The translations under genes and the position numbers were made by a program. The notes beneath the pieces were generated by a model. The model was not told where the DNA came from and searched no databases. It was given only the letters and a program-made list of their open reading frames with translations. Shown here in pieces: positions 54,731 to 64,000 of a stretch of DNA of 64,000 nt. Position 1 is the stretch's first letter, and every line of letters begins with the position of its first letter. Origin of the DNA: Entophlyctis helioformis (taxonomy: Eukaryota > Chytridiomycota > Chytridiomycetes > Chytridiales > Chytriomycetaceae); assembly GCA_025526915.1 (NCBI GenBank), contig JAHLKH010000124.1, positions 18,489 to 82,488 of the forward strand, written 5' to 3'.

Positions 54731-55606
54731 TCAGTTGAAGCGCTTGACGACGCCGCCAAACTGCTTGCCGTGTGCACGGGCAATCTCCTTCTCCTTGTCC
54801 GACACGCTGCGCGAGCCGTCGCTGGGAGAGATCACGCCCGCACCCCACGGAGAGCCGCCGTTGACCTCCTTGGTGTCGAACAACAGGCCGCTCTTGTAGC
54901 CAAACGGCACGTAGATGATGCCGTGGTGCACAAACGTCGAGATGAAGCTGAGCGCCGTGGTCTCGTGGCCGCCGTGCTGGGTCGACGTCGACGTGAAGAT
55001 CGCGCCGAGCTTGCCGTCGAGGGCCGCCGTGCCGAACAGCTGGCCGGTCGAGTCGATGAAGCTGCGGATCTGTGCAGATGCGGTGCCGTAGCGAGTGCTG
55101 CATGCGGGAAGCGGGAGGCGGCAGCCGAGTGTCAGGCGGGACATGGCACAGACAGACGAGAGACAGACGAGAGACAGCAGACAGGCAGACAGCCGAGGCA
55201 GACGAGAGACAGCAAACAGACAGACAACAAGAACTCACGCGAGGCCAAAGAAGAGACCGTCGGCCTCGACAAGGTCCTGGGCAGTGATGACGGGAAGGTC
55301 GAACTCCTGGGCGTGCATCTTGTCGAGCACCTCCTGTTGGCGTGAGGCATGAGACATGAGACATGAGGCAGGCGTGAGACAACAAGCCATGCAATAGCAG
55401 GCAGACACGGCAGCAGGCAGCAGTCACACACGCAGCAGTCACACAGGCAGCAGACACACAGGCAGCACGCACCTTGGGCAGAGTCTCCGGCACGCGCCAC
55501 AGCTTGGCCTCGACGCCAGTCTCCTCGAGCCCTTGACAATCTCGTCGGCAATGGTCTTGGTGTGGCCCCAGAGCGAGTGGATGATGACGTAGACCTTCTT
55601 GACCAT
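54731..55606 (-). CDS. Flavodoxin-like NAD(P)H:quinone oxidoreductase, right copy (frameshifted)
   Basis: Mirror of 8752-9628 with the same three-exon structure. Exons 2 and 3 are open and encode the same TSTSTQHGGHETT flavin-binding segment. In exon 1, near 55531, a GGGG run of the left copy is GGG, shifting the frame after DEIVKG. A one-base loss in a homopolymer is a common sequencing error, so this copy may be functional in reality; it could also be a true null allele. Confidence 0.85.
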
Positions 55607-55610
55607 GTTG

Positions 55611-55655
<45 letters not shown>

Positions 55656-55909
55656 ATCGAGGTTGCTGGCTCAGTTGATCGCGCATCCTTTTGAACAGCA
55701 GCGGCGGAGAAACCCGCATGAAGTGTCGAGGCGGAGTCGCGACGCATAAACAGATCAGGCGCGTCCGATCTCGCGTGCCGTTGCGACTCGGAGATCGCGG
55801 AGATGCCCCGAGCCTCGGCAAACGCCATCCATGTCGCCACGCTCGCAATGGCCGCCAGTCGCAACACGCCTACATGTGTGCACCGTGCCCAGCTTCTGCG
55901 ACTCTTCAT
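55607..55909. other. Promoter/leader of WrbA-like gene (right arm)
   Basis: Mirror of 8449-8751. The leader repeat is rewritten: a TTGCTG array and a CTATCGAGG segment replace the CAA-rich array of the left arm. Confidence 0.5.
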
Positions 55910-58900
55910 TCACACATCTCGCACATCCACAACGTGCACCGTGCCCGACGGTGACGATGGAGACGCAACAACAAGGCCGAGCCCGTCCGCAGACAGCACC
56001 GTCGTGCCAAACCGATCCCTGCCATGCTCGCCCCGCCAGCACACCGCGCCATCTGCCGTCGCGCTGTTCCGTCCGGCTGATCGCATGCTGTCCACATCCC
56101 ACAGCCGCACTCGCCCCATCTCGGCCTCGACAAGTGGCTCGGCAACAACAACGGCGCCCTGCTGCCCCATCCACTCGGCTCGCTGTCCATGGCCGCATGG
56201 ATGCTCCCAAGTGTCCGAGACTGCCAGACCCATGCAGCAATGCCACTGGCTGCACAGTCGCATCCATGGTGTGTTCGCCTGGCTCGAGTGCACCAACGTC
56301 CAGCAGCCGCACCATGCCTGCCTGATACCCACCTGCATCGGCGTCCACCAGAATGCCAGGCAGGTTCATGAATCGCGGTGCTGCCTTGCGCGACACCTGT
56401 CTCGTCCATCGCAACCGGCACAGTCACAGGCACAGTCACAGTCACATGCACAGGCATAGTCGCATGCACAGCAATGCGCCACTGTCAGTCATCCATCCAT
56501 TCGTGCAGCATTCATGCTGCTCGTCTGGCTCCACTTGCCTCGGATGGCGACCCAACAGCAAGTACGCCAGATGCCGCACTCGAGCCCCCAAGACGGGACA
56601 GTGTGGATCCAAACTGTCCCATGTCTGCAATCCCCATCACGGTCGAGTGGAGCACTGGCCGAGGCAGCACGTCGCGGCCCTTGTCCACCTCAAACACATG
56701 AACACGTCCTGTGCCGCGTGCACCAGAGACGAACCGGTATCCAGGCGCTCCAACAGCCAGCAACAGCCGTGCGCTGCCGCCTGCACGCTTGCCAGATCCA
56801 TTGCCAATGGGTTGCTGTTTGGTTGATGCACAGACTGATGCACAGACTGATGCTGCCTCTTGAGCGAGTCGGATGGCCGATCCTCTGCAGCCACACGCAC
56901 AAGGGACAGCGAGCTCCCAAACCACTCTACTCTTGCGATCCAGACACACTCCAGTCCGCATCGTTCTGCGTCATGCGGTCGCCAGTGTGTCCAGATGCAG
57001 CCAGAAACGCATGCACCATGCCTGCCTGGTGTGCTCCGCGGAAGGGCGACGCATATGGCGATCCAACCACAAGATCAAGGAACCCGTCGTCGTCCAAGTC
57101 CAGCCCGGACAGCACTTGGCCAAACACGAGAAACTGGTCCTCGGCAGCACGGCCGTCTCCATCGGATGCAGTGTCGCCGGCAGATGCTGCCATGGCTGTG
57201 GGCGAGAGTGTGCCGCGGATCACGGCATCAGGCTGACATCCAAGCGTCTGGCTGCTGTTGCTGCTGCTACTGTTTCCCACGGTGGCATGTCCAGCCTGCC
57301 GACTGCTGCCACACAGACCACGGCCCTTGACGCCAAAGTACACATACACACGGCCGTTGTATCGCACTCCATTGCGAGGGTTGTCGCCGTCAATGCCGTC
57401 ATCAGCGTCATCATCATCACTCTCAGCGTCCGAGCCGTGTGCGCCATACAGCGGTGCCGAGACGGCCAGATCATCGATGCCATCACGGTTGAGATCCACC
57501 ACGGCGAGTGCTGATCCAAAGCGTGCTCCAACAATGCCGCGCCGTGTGTCACAGTCTCGTGATGGTGCTGCTCCTGCTGCTCCGTCTGTTGCGCCTGCTG
57601 CTCTGGTGGTGCTGTGCTTGGCGCGTCTTGCCTCGCGCCGTCTGTCCTTGTGTCTCTGTGTTTGTGCAGGCTTTGCACTCGAGCACAGCCGGTCCAGCGA
57701 CGCACCCTCGAGCACCACATCGGCCGTGTCTTCGACCAGTCCACTCCACTCTGCCACGCGTCGGCGGCCGTGGAACACAAACACACGGCCCGCCTGGCTG
57801 GCGTGTCCGACCGTGTATCCTGGCGCACCAACCACAAGGTCGGGCCGTCCATCGCCGTCAAAGTCGCCCGAGACAAGCGACTTGCCCAGCCCTGCAAAAG
57901 CATTCAGAGTCTCGAGCGTGGCCCGCACATCCTTGCGGCCCTTGCCAACCGTGCGGCACTCATCGCCCCACCACCAGCGACGGGCATTGGCTGCGATCTG
58001 GTCAACAGCAATCCGCGCGAGCCGTGCCAAGGTTGGAAGCAGCCAAGGCTCATGCGGCGTGCTGTCGGTTGCTGCCACTGATGCTGGCTTGGGCCGTGTA
58101 GTTTTCCTGCTCATCTCAGAAACGGCCAATGCGGTTGGTGCTGCGGCTGGCGGAGTGGCCCGTGCTGCCATTGCTTTCGCCGTGTCGAGTGCGGCGGGAA
58201 TCAGACACTGGGCAGCAAGCCGCGCGAGTGCCGCCGAGCTGTGCAGCTGTGGCCCAGTGATGGTCAACACAAGCGACTGGCGGCTGGCGTCCCAGTCGGC
58301 TGTGGCTTGCGATGCACGAGACACGGTCGAGACAGCGTGTGCTGCCGATGCAATGGAGCGGGCCAGACAGCTGCGTTCTGGTGCTGCATGGCTGTTGGTG
58401 TTGCTGCTGCTGGCTGCATGGGATCCCTTGCTGCCACGCCTTGTGCTGTTGCCGTCTGTGCTTGCCAGCATGCCGTGCGCGTGCTGCAAGGACTGCAGGG
58501 ACCGCAAGGACTGCAGGGACGCCGAGTGCGGCAGCCGCGCAGCAATGCCAGGCGTCCAGTCGCGGCCCATGTTGCGGCAGGATCGCTGCGTCTGTCGACC
58601 AGCGGGATCCATTGCGCCGTCTGCAAGCCAGTCCAGCACGGCTTCCCAGCAATCCGCCACCCACACGGCCATGTCGTCCACGCCGCCGCGAAAGTACGAG
58701 TAGAACTGCTCGACAAGGAACGGCGATCTGGACGCATAGAGTGGCAGAGCGTATGCGCCAGCGATGCGGTTGGCTTACACGCCGGCATATCCCAGCAGCA
58801 TGCATTGGTGCAGCTGCTGCGGCGTGACGCTGGTGTTGAGACGAGCGTAGATGGCCACAATGTCGCTGACGGGTGTTTTCCAGGTGCTCTGTCACTCGGC

Positions 58901-59955
58901 AGGCAGATCAGCGAGAGAGACGGTGGGGCAGTCGGCGAGACACACACAGCAGCACACACAGCAGGACACACCTCGAGCATGGCAAACGACGCATGCCGAG
59001 CAAACACAAGGTCGCCGCCTGCATCGGCGTTGTCGTGGGCATCAGCAAAGCTGTCCCGGAAGAAGACGTGCTGCATGGCGTCGATGAACCCTTCGTCCAT
59101 GCCCAGCGAGTGCCACACGGCATCTGCCACGCCGTGCGACACCACGCCCAGCAGGAACGCCACGAGATCCAGTGCCGCCTCGCTGGTGGAGGCTGTGCCT
59201 GTGCCGGATGCTGCGCCGGTGCCGGATCTGCCGTGGCCATAGGTCTCTGCGATGTGCTGGATGGACGCATTCCAGAACGGCGGCCAGTGCGACGTCTCTG
59301 CGGCGTCAGCCTGTCCAGCACAGGCATATCCCCTTTGCAGCACGGACGATCGCATGGTGGCCGTGCGCCAGAGTGCAGCAGAGGGCAGCAGAGGGCCGCA
59401 GAGGGCAGCAGACGGTGAGTGTCAGCACCAGCGACTGTGGTGCTTGCACAGGCAAGATCGCAGGCACGACGCACCAGTCTGGGAAGAAGGAGCCCGCCTG
59501 CACAAACGCACGGCGGCTGTGCAGAACAGCGGCGATGGCAGACATGGTCCATGGGCTGGAGGGGGCACTTGGCTGGGCACTTGGCCGGGCACTTGTTGGT
59601 GGTGCACTTGGCTGGGCATCGTCAGACAAGGCCGCCGCACGGGCCGCAAACAGAAACGCTGCTCTGTGCGAGACGTCGATGTGTGTCGACATGCTGCAGG
59701 CGGACGCTGTGAGACACCACGCCAGGCTGGCTGGCACGCACGCAGGCACATGGCGGACGTGAGACACTTACGCACTGAGGGCGGCCAGTCGGTTGATGCA
59801 TTGCGTCGATGCAGTCAGTCAGCCAGTCAGCCAGGCAGTGAGACAATAGCCGAGAGAGACACTCACCAGGCAGCCACTGGCTGTGCTGGCAGCAGCAGCA
59901 GCAGCGAGAGCCACAGCCACACTGCGACGGCAGCAACGGCAGCGGCGTGCGTCAT
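55910..59955 (-). pseudogene. GPI-specific phospholipase D-like gene, right copy (multiply broken as read)
   Basis: Mirror of 4388-8448. The signal peptide, HWPPFWNASI region and FG-GAP repeats are all recognisable. Lesions compared with the left copy are: a C-to-T change making a stop at 58775-58777 (GVQANR becomes GV-stop), a one-base loss near 56927 that ends the frame after SGSQE, and a two-base loss near 56165 in the last exon. In exchange the A missing from the left copy near 6205 is present here, so the middle from GGVDDMAV to SGSQE is one long open frame. The GC-AG intron is retained with a shorter internal repeat. Either a decaying paralogue or a mix of true and sequencing differences. 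Confidence 0.75.
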
Positions 59956-60539
59956 GGGCGGCGGGTCGCGGTGTCGGTCGAGCGAGCGAGCGAGCGTGAG
60001 ATTGGCTGCTGCTGAGCCACTGGGCAAGCGGCCGACAGCGCGTGTGGCTCGCTGCACGCGGCAGGTGCAGGCCGCTGGTGCTGGTGCTGGTGGTGCTAGT
60101 GGCAGCCAGCGAGGGATCACCAGCGCCTGTGGGTGCCACACGGAGTGGGCGTGCCGGACGCTTCGGATAAACTCACGATGCGCCGCACAGTGCGCGGTGC
60201 GCGGTGCACACTCCAGCCACTGGCCGCAAGCCATCCGCGAGTGGCAGCCTGTGCACAGCAGCAGCGGCAGCATCTGAAACGCGAACTGTGGCGTGTTTGG
60301 CCCTGACCACAAACGCACGCACAAGCGCACCCTCCAGGGCGTGTCTGTGCCACTGCGTGACTGCGACGGGAACACCACAGAGCGCCACCGCAAACACGCC
60401 CTTCAAGCCTGTGCTCCCAGGCATTCCCTGTCTGTCGCCAGCTACAAAAGGCAGCGCTGCTTCCCCTTCAACCAACTCAAGCACTCTTGTAGTCCCGTGT
60501 ACAAACCCACCTTCTGAACATATCTCCAACCAACCAACC
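59956..60539. other. Divergent promoter region (right arm)
   Basis: Mirror of 3807-4387, with the TACAAAAGG TATA-like element at about 60443-60451 and a CAACCAACCAACC leader before the ATG at 60540. An extra GGTGCTGGT unit near 60080 is the main difference from the left arm. Confidence 0.5.
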
Positions 60540-61462
60540 ATGATCGCATCCATCTTCGTCGCTCTCCTCGCCACCTCGGCCTCGCCGTTCCCACCAACAT
60601 CGTCCGTCGTGCTCCCGACTTTGCCTCGATCGACATCTCCAAGACCAACGGCAACGGCGACGCTGCTCTCGCTGCCGCCAAGGCCGTCTGCTCTGACAAC
60701 CTCTCTGCCAAGGAGCTCAAGGACATTGGCGCGGTTGCCGAGGCAGCCGAGAACACCGTGTTTGGCGTGAACAACCTGTCTGGCGCCAAGAAGGCTGCCG
60801 TCCAGTGCCAGCGCGACCGCAACAAGGTGCTCAAGAACTTCTGCCAGCTCCTGTCTGCCCAGAAGGACAACAAGGCCGACCAGCTCGCTCTCAACACCAA
60901 GCAGGTCGCCAAGAACACCGGCGATGTGACCAACCGCTGCGCTGGCGTCGACACGTCGCTCTTTGTCGGATCGGGCAAGGCTGGTGGCGGCAACAACGCT
61001 GCTCCCGAGGCCAAGGCTGACGACAACGCGGGCGATGCGAACAACGCTGCTGCTGATGCCAAGCCTGCCAAGAAGGCCAAGAAGGAGAAGGCTCCCCCTG
61101 CCGACTTTGCCTCGATCGACATCTCCAAGACCGGCGGCGATGGTGCCGCTGCTCTTGCTGCCGCCAACGCCAAGTGCCCCGAGAGCCTCGGTGCGGCCGC
61201 GATCAAGGCGATTGCCCGCGCTGCCGAGACGGCCGAGAAGCAGGTGTTCAACGCGGCCATTGCCGGCAAGACTGGCGCGGCCAAGGATGCCATCCAGTGC
61301 CAGAAGAACCGCAACAAGGTGCTCAAGAACCAGTGCTCGCTCGTGCTTGCAAACCTCGAGAACAACGCCGCGCAGATTGCCGAGAACGGCAGACAGGTTC
61401 CCAAGAACATGGCTGCTGTCGACAATGTGTGCCCTGGCGTCGACACGTCCCTCTTTGTCTGA
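60540..61462 (+). CDS. Secreted protein with two four-cysteine repeats, right copy (frameshifted in signal peptide)
   Basis: Mirror of 2843-3806. One C is missing near 60581 (GGCCCTCGCC reads GGCCTCGCC), which shifts the frame within the signal peptide after LLATSA. From FGVNNLSGAKKA onward the frame is open through the linker and second repeat to the stop. The linker is shorter than in the left copy (DNAGDANNAAADAKPAKKAK) and in frame, supporting the two-domain reading. Cysteine positions match the left copy: QCQRDRNKVLKNFCQ, NRCAGVDTSLFV, AKCPESL, QCQKNRNKVLKNQCS, NVCPGVDTSLFV. Each copy corrects the other's break. Confidence 0.75.
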
Positions 61463-61815
61463 TTGCCTGAACGTCATCCCAATGAATGCAGTTGATCGAT
61501 ATCCCAACTACTGCTCTGATGGATTCCATGTACTTGCATTTTATGCCAGGCCAGAAAGGACACATCCTCGGGTATGGCAGGCACGCGGGGAATCAGGGTC
61601 GGTACGCTGGAACACACCATGGGCAGCCTGAAGAAACGCGCACATTGGCGAGGCGAGTGAACGCACATCAAACTGGATTGGTGTGAGCAGGGGAGTGCAG
61701 TAGATGCAGAGCCGAGCGTGCTGCGTGGTGCACAAGGGCAATCTGGGCAAAAAGAAGGGACTCTGGCGAGAGTGGCAAAAGGAAAGGCGATGCCCAGATG
61801 GGTAAAATGTGAGAT
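61463..61815. other. Intergenic region, secreted-protein gene to tRNA copy
   Basis: Mirror of 2483-2842 with several one-base differences; no gene recognised. Confidence 0.5.
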
Positions 61816-61890
61816 CGAGCTTACCAGGGGTCGAACCTGGAACCTCCTGATTCGTAGTCCAGACGCGCTATCCATTTGCGCCATAAGCCC
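61816..61890 (-). tRNA. tRNA-Arg (ACG) copy with two extra bases, possibly nonfunctional
   Basis: 75 nt against 73 in the left copy. The acceptor and T arms are intact. An extra A lies in the D loop (CAATGG to CAAATGG), which a D loop can tolerate. An extra G in the anticodon stem (TCTGA to TCTGGA) leaves a G-A mismatch or a bulge. The anticodon ACG is still readable. Sequencing error or real decay cannot be told apart from sequence alone. Confidence 0.75.
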
Positions 61891-62196
61891 GCTTTCACAT
61901 CTTAGAAATGCCCTGTGCATACTCGAATATTGGCACATCAACTGCATCCACAAACAATCCATTTGCAGAGTATTCCATCGCATCTTGGCACACTTGGCTG
62001 ATTGCTGTTGATCAGTGTGTCGTCAGTCTTGACTGCCAGAGCTGTGCCGTCCACTGACTGCTGCTCTTCTTGGCACGAGAGTGGCTGCATGAACGGACAA
62101 CTGAAGATGGATGAATGGATGTATTGGATGTGCGATGTTCAGGATGTGCAGGATATGGACAGAGAGAAGAGATATGGCGCGTGTCTTGGATGCAGA
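61891..62196. other. tRNA 5' flank, diverged between arms
   Basis: Shares ttgtggatgcagttgatgtg-type sequence with 2207-2229, but the stretch adjoining the tRNA differs. The left arm has over 100 extra bases, including a repeated ctatctgacgactgca motif. No gene seen. Confidence 0.5.
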
Positions 62197-62442
62197 TCAG
62201 AGGCAACGCAGGGCCATCGGTGCAGACGGTGCAGGGTTCATCTGAGCGAGTTCGAGCGAGCTGGTGCGTTTGCTGATCGTGTTGGAGCCATGTGCAGGCG
62301 ACAGAGTGCTGCCAGACGAGATGGATGTCGATGTGGCACTTGGCTTTGGTGCAGCAGCCGAGCGAGCTGTGACGGGAGGGAAGCCATCTGAAGCGAGTGC
62401 AGATGCGTGGACGTTGCTGTGTGCCATGTTGTTGTGGATCAT
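62197..62442 (-). CDS. Candidate small Ser/Ala/Thr-rich protein, right copy
   Basis: Mirror of the gene at 1737. The N-terminal 69 residues match the left copy; then APSAPMALRCL and a stop give 81 residues in total. A TATA box is conserved at about 62513-62519 on the reverse strand. The CAACAGCCAACAG leader is shorter than in the left arm. Function unknown. Confidence 0.35.
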   Translation of the reverse strand: MIHNNMAHSNVHASALASDGFPPVTARSAAAPKPSATSTSISSGSTLSPAHGSNTISKRTSSLELAQMNPAPSAPMALRCL

Positions 62443-63393
62443 GTTTGGATGCAGAGAGCGTTGGCTGTTGGCTTGTTTGATGCTGAGCAAGCGAGAGAGG
62501 AACAGCCGATGGCTTTTATAGGCAGCTGGTGCAGACAGACAGGCTGACGGACAGGCTGTGTGGTGCGGCATCTGCTTGGCCACTTGATGACGATTGCTTG
62601 GCCCGGCTTGGTCAGTCGCGTCCGCGTCCGCATGCAGGCTGTGCGTGTCTCGCATTCATGTGTTCTGTCCATCTCACGGCACCAACAGCAGCCGCAACGA
62701 CGACGACTGCGAGACCGAGTCAGCCAAGCGTGCGGCCAGTTGCAGGCGTGCGATGCTCTGTCACTGGTGCGTGATGCCACGGCCGCCTGTCTGCCCTCCT
62801 CGCTCCCGCCCTCTCGCCCCGCACACGCTGCCCATGCACGAGACAGCCTTGATGGTGCTCGCAGTGGTCGTCGCGACAACGTCCATGGATCCATCCATCC
62901 AAGACGGGCTGGCTGGCTGGCTGGCTGCATCCACTGCTCGCGACAGTCTGGTACACCAGCAAGTCGAGCAGCAGCATCCAACGCTCGCCTCTGTCCCTGG
63001 TGGTTCTGTGCGGTGTCCATGAGATGTCCGTGCAGCCTGCCTCGTCGTCGTCCGTCTCACACGCCATTGATGGGCAGATTCGCTCTTTGGTCGTTGCAGG
63101 TCAACTGCGATGCATCGGCAGCAATCAGGCACATTCCCATTCACAGAAGGCAGACGGATCGCTTGCAAGACTGCGAGCATCAGGCGAGATCACGTAGCTG
63201 CATCACAGCTCATTCTGAGCCATCATCGCAGCTCGCCAGATGCATAGCTGCAATGGCATTCCGCCCACAAAGCCTGCAGCCACGTCATTGTCCTTTCGGG
63301 AAACCACAAAAGTCTCCAAGCCGTGCCTTTACCAAAGAGCAAGCATCACCAAAACAGCAACAAACAACTGCTCGCACAATCGCAAACCGCACC
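62443..63393. other. Right-arm mirror of 781-1736, no gene recognised
   Basis: Long frames on both strands but no recognisable protein. One-base differences from the left arm are frequent here. Confidence 0.4.
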
Positions 63394-63635
63394 ATGTCCG
63401 GCTACATCCGCATCAGCACCAACACCAGTCCGTTCACCCGCATCCCTGTCAGAGGGTCGGCATTCTGCCTTGCTACAGCAGGATCTCGTGCAAGATCAAG
63501 CCTCAACGCTCATTGCACTCTGAGTGGGCCGCACAGAGCCGGCCTGACTCGCCCACTACGAAGCAGCTGGAGAACACGCGTCTGGCGCATCTGGCTGCTC
63601 AGCAATCAGCCCAGCAGCACACGATGGTTGGTTGA
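63394..63635 (+). CDS. Small hypothetical protein, right copy (frameshifted)
   Basis: Mirror of 541-780. Two extra bases (CGCCAC to CGCCCAC and ACGAGC to ACGAAGC, near 63552-63562) shift the frame before the conserved QLENTRLAHLAAQQ tail. The tail itself is unchanged. Confidence 0.3.
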
Positions 63636-64000
63636 CTTGCCTGCGCTGCTTATTGCCTGTAGCGGCTGCCATTCCATCGCTTGCGATGGTCGCGGCGTGC
63701 TTGCATGCTTGCAGGGCTGGCTGACCGACCATGGCGCGTGAATCGGAGCATTCATTGGCAGACACCACCACTGGCGCGTGTCCTTTTGGCTGCCCAGTCG
63801 CCCAGCACGCGTATCGGCCACGCAGCCTCGCCCGTCCTTTCGAACCCCACCAGCCAGCCGACACAGTGCCTTTCGGGCCACCGCTGCCTGGCTACGTCAA
63901 CATCGGACGTCCACAGTCGCCTCAGTATGCAGGCATATCAAGTCGACGCAATGACATCGTGAGACATCCCATCATGGCTTGGAATTCCAGCAGCCGCCCC
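63636..64000. other. Outer end of right arm, no gene recognised
   Basis: Mirror of about 180-540. No recognisable gene. The repeat is still matching at the last base of the window. Confidence 0.4.

Larger units (their letters stand above)
51985..64000. repeat. Right arm of the inverted repeat
   Basis: Reverse-complement copy of 180-12341. The inner edge lies 86 bp beyond the TAF9 stop codon, so neither breakpoint cuts a recognised gene. The arm contains its own tyrosinase (intact frame), WrbA-like gene (one frameshift), GPI-PLD-like gene (several lesions), secreted repeat-protein gene (one frameshift) and tRNA-Arg copy (two extra bases). Confidence 0.95.

Noticed and set aside
1..64000. CRISPR arrays, bacterial operons or phage genes
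   Set aside because: Spliceosomal introns and eukaryotic families throughout; the repeats are microsatellites without spacers.
1..64000. Telomere or centromere sequence at the repeat ends
   Set aside because: No TTAGGG-like arrays or long AT-rich tracts are visible; arms continue past both window edges.

Overview
The window looks like nuclear DNA of an early-diverging, chytrid-like fungus. Genes are intron-rich, GC-rich and packed on both strands. Fungal-type families (tyrosinase, WrbA/Pst2-type quinone reductase, secreted SH3 surface protein) sit beside genes usually noted in animals or flagellated fungi and often missing from yeasts and moulds (CHMP7, OCRL-type 5-phosphatase with ASH-RhoGAP, WDR70, NT5C3-type nucleotidase, GPI-PLD). 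The placement is an inference from gene content; no rRNA or marker gene settles it.

Layout. The window is one very large inverted repeat. Positions 1-12341 reappear in reverse complement at 51985-64000, around a unique spacer of about 39.6 kb, and both arms run to the window edge. From the outside inwards each arm carries a poorly coding outer part with two small candidate genes, a tRNA-Arg(ACG), a secreted protein made of two four-cysteine repeats, a GPI-specific phospholipase D-like protein, a flavodoxin-like quinone reductase and a tyrosinase. The arms are highly similar but not identical. They differ by substitutions, microsatellite lengths, diverged sequence beside the tRNA, and many one-base indels that break different genes in different arms. 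Several of these breaks look like base-calling errors, because the other arm keeps the frame open at the same point.

The spacer holds single-copy, mostly housekeeping genes. In order they are: SH3 transmembrane surface protein (+), RidA/Mmf1 (+), SMYD-type SET-MYND methyltransferase (-), HDHD3-like HAD hydrolase (+), pyrimidine 5'-nucleotidase (-), two unrecognised genes (-), RFX transcription factor (-), EF-hand protein (-), OCRL/INPP5B phosphatase (+), complex I NDUFB3-like subunit (+), RPB6 (-), a membrane-anchored PAM2/CCCH protein (-), WDR70 (+), HUS1 (+), CHMP7 (-), a Gln/His-rich coiled-coil protein (+), DHFR (+), BOLA3 (-) and TAF9 (+). Two divergent pairs share very short promoters: BOLA3/TAF9 (35 bp) and PAM2-CCCH/WDR70 (66 bp).

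In the duplicated block, tyrosinase makes o-quinones and the co-directional WrbA-type enzyme next to it is of a family that reduces quinones, so a shared phenol/quinone role is plausible. The spacer genes show no common pathway. Introns are short, rich in CTGTCTGT-type sequence on the coding strand, and include more GC-AG introns than expected.
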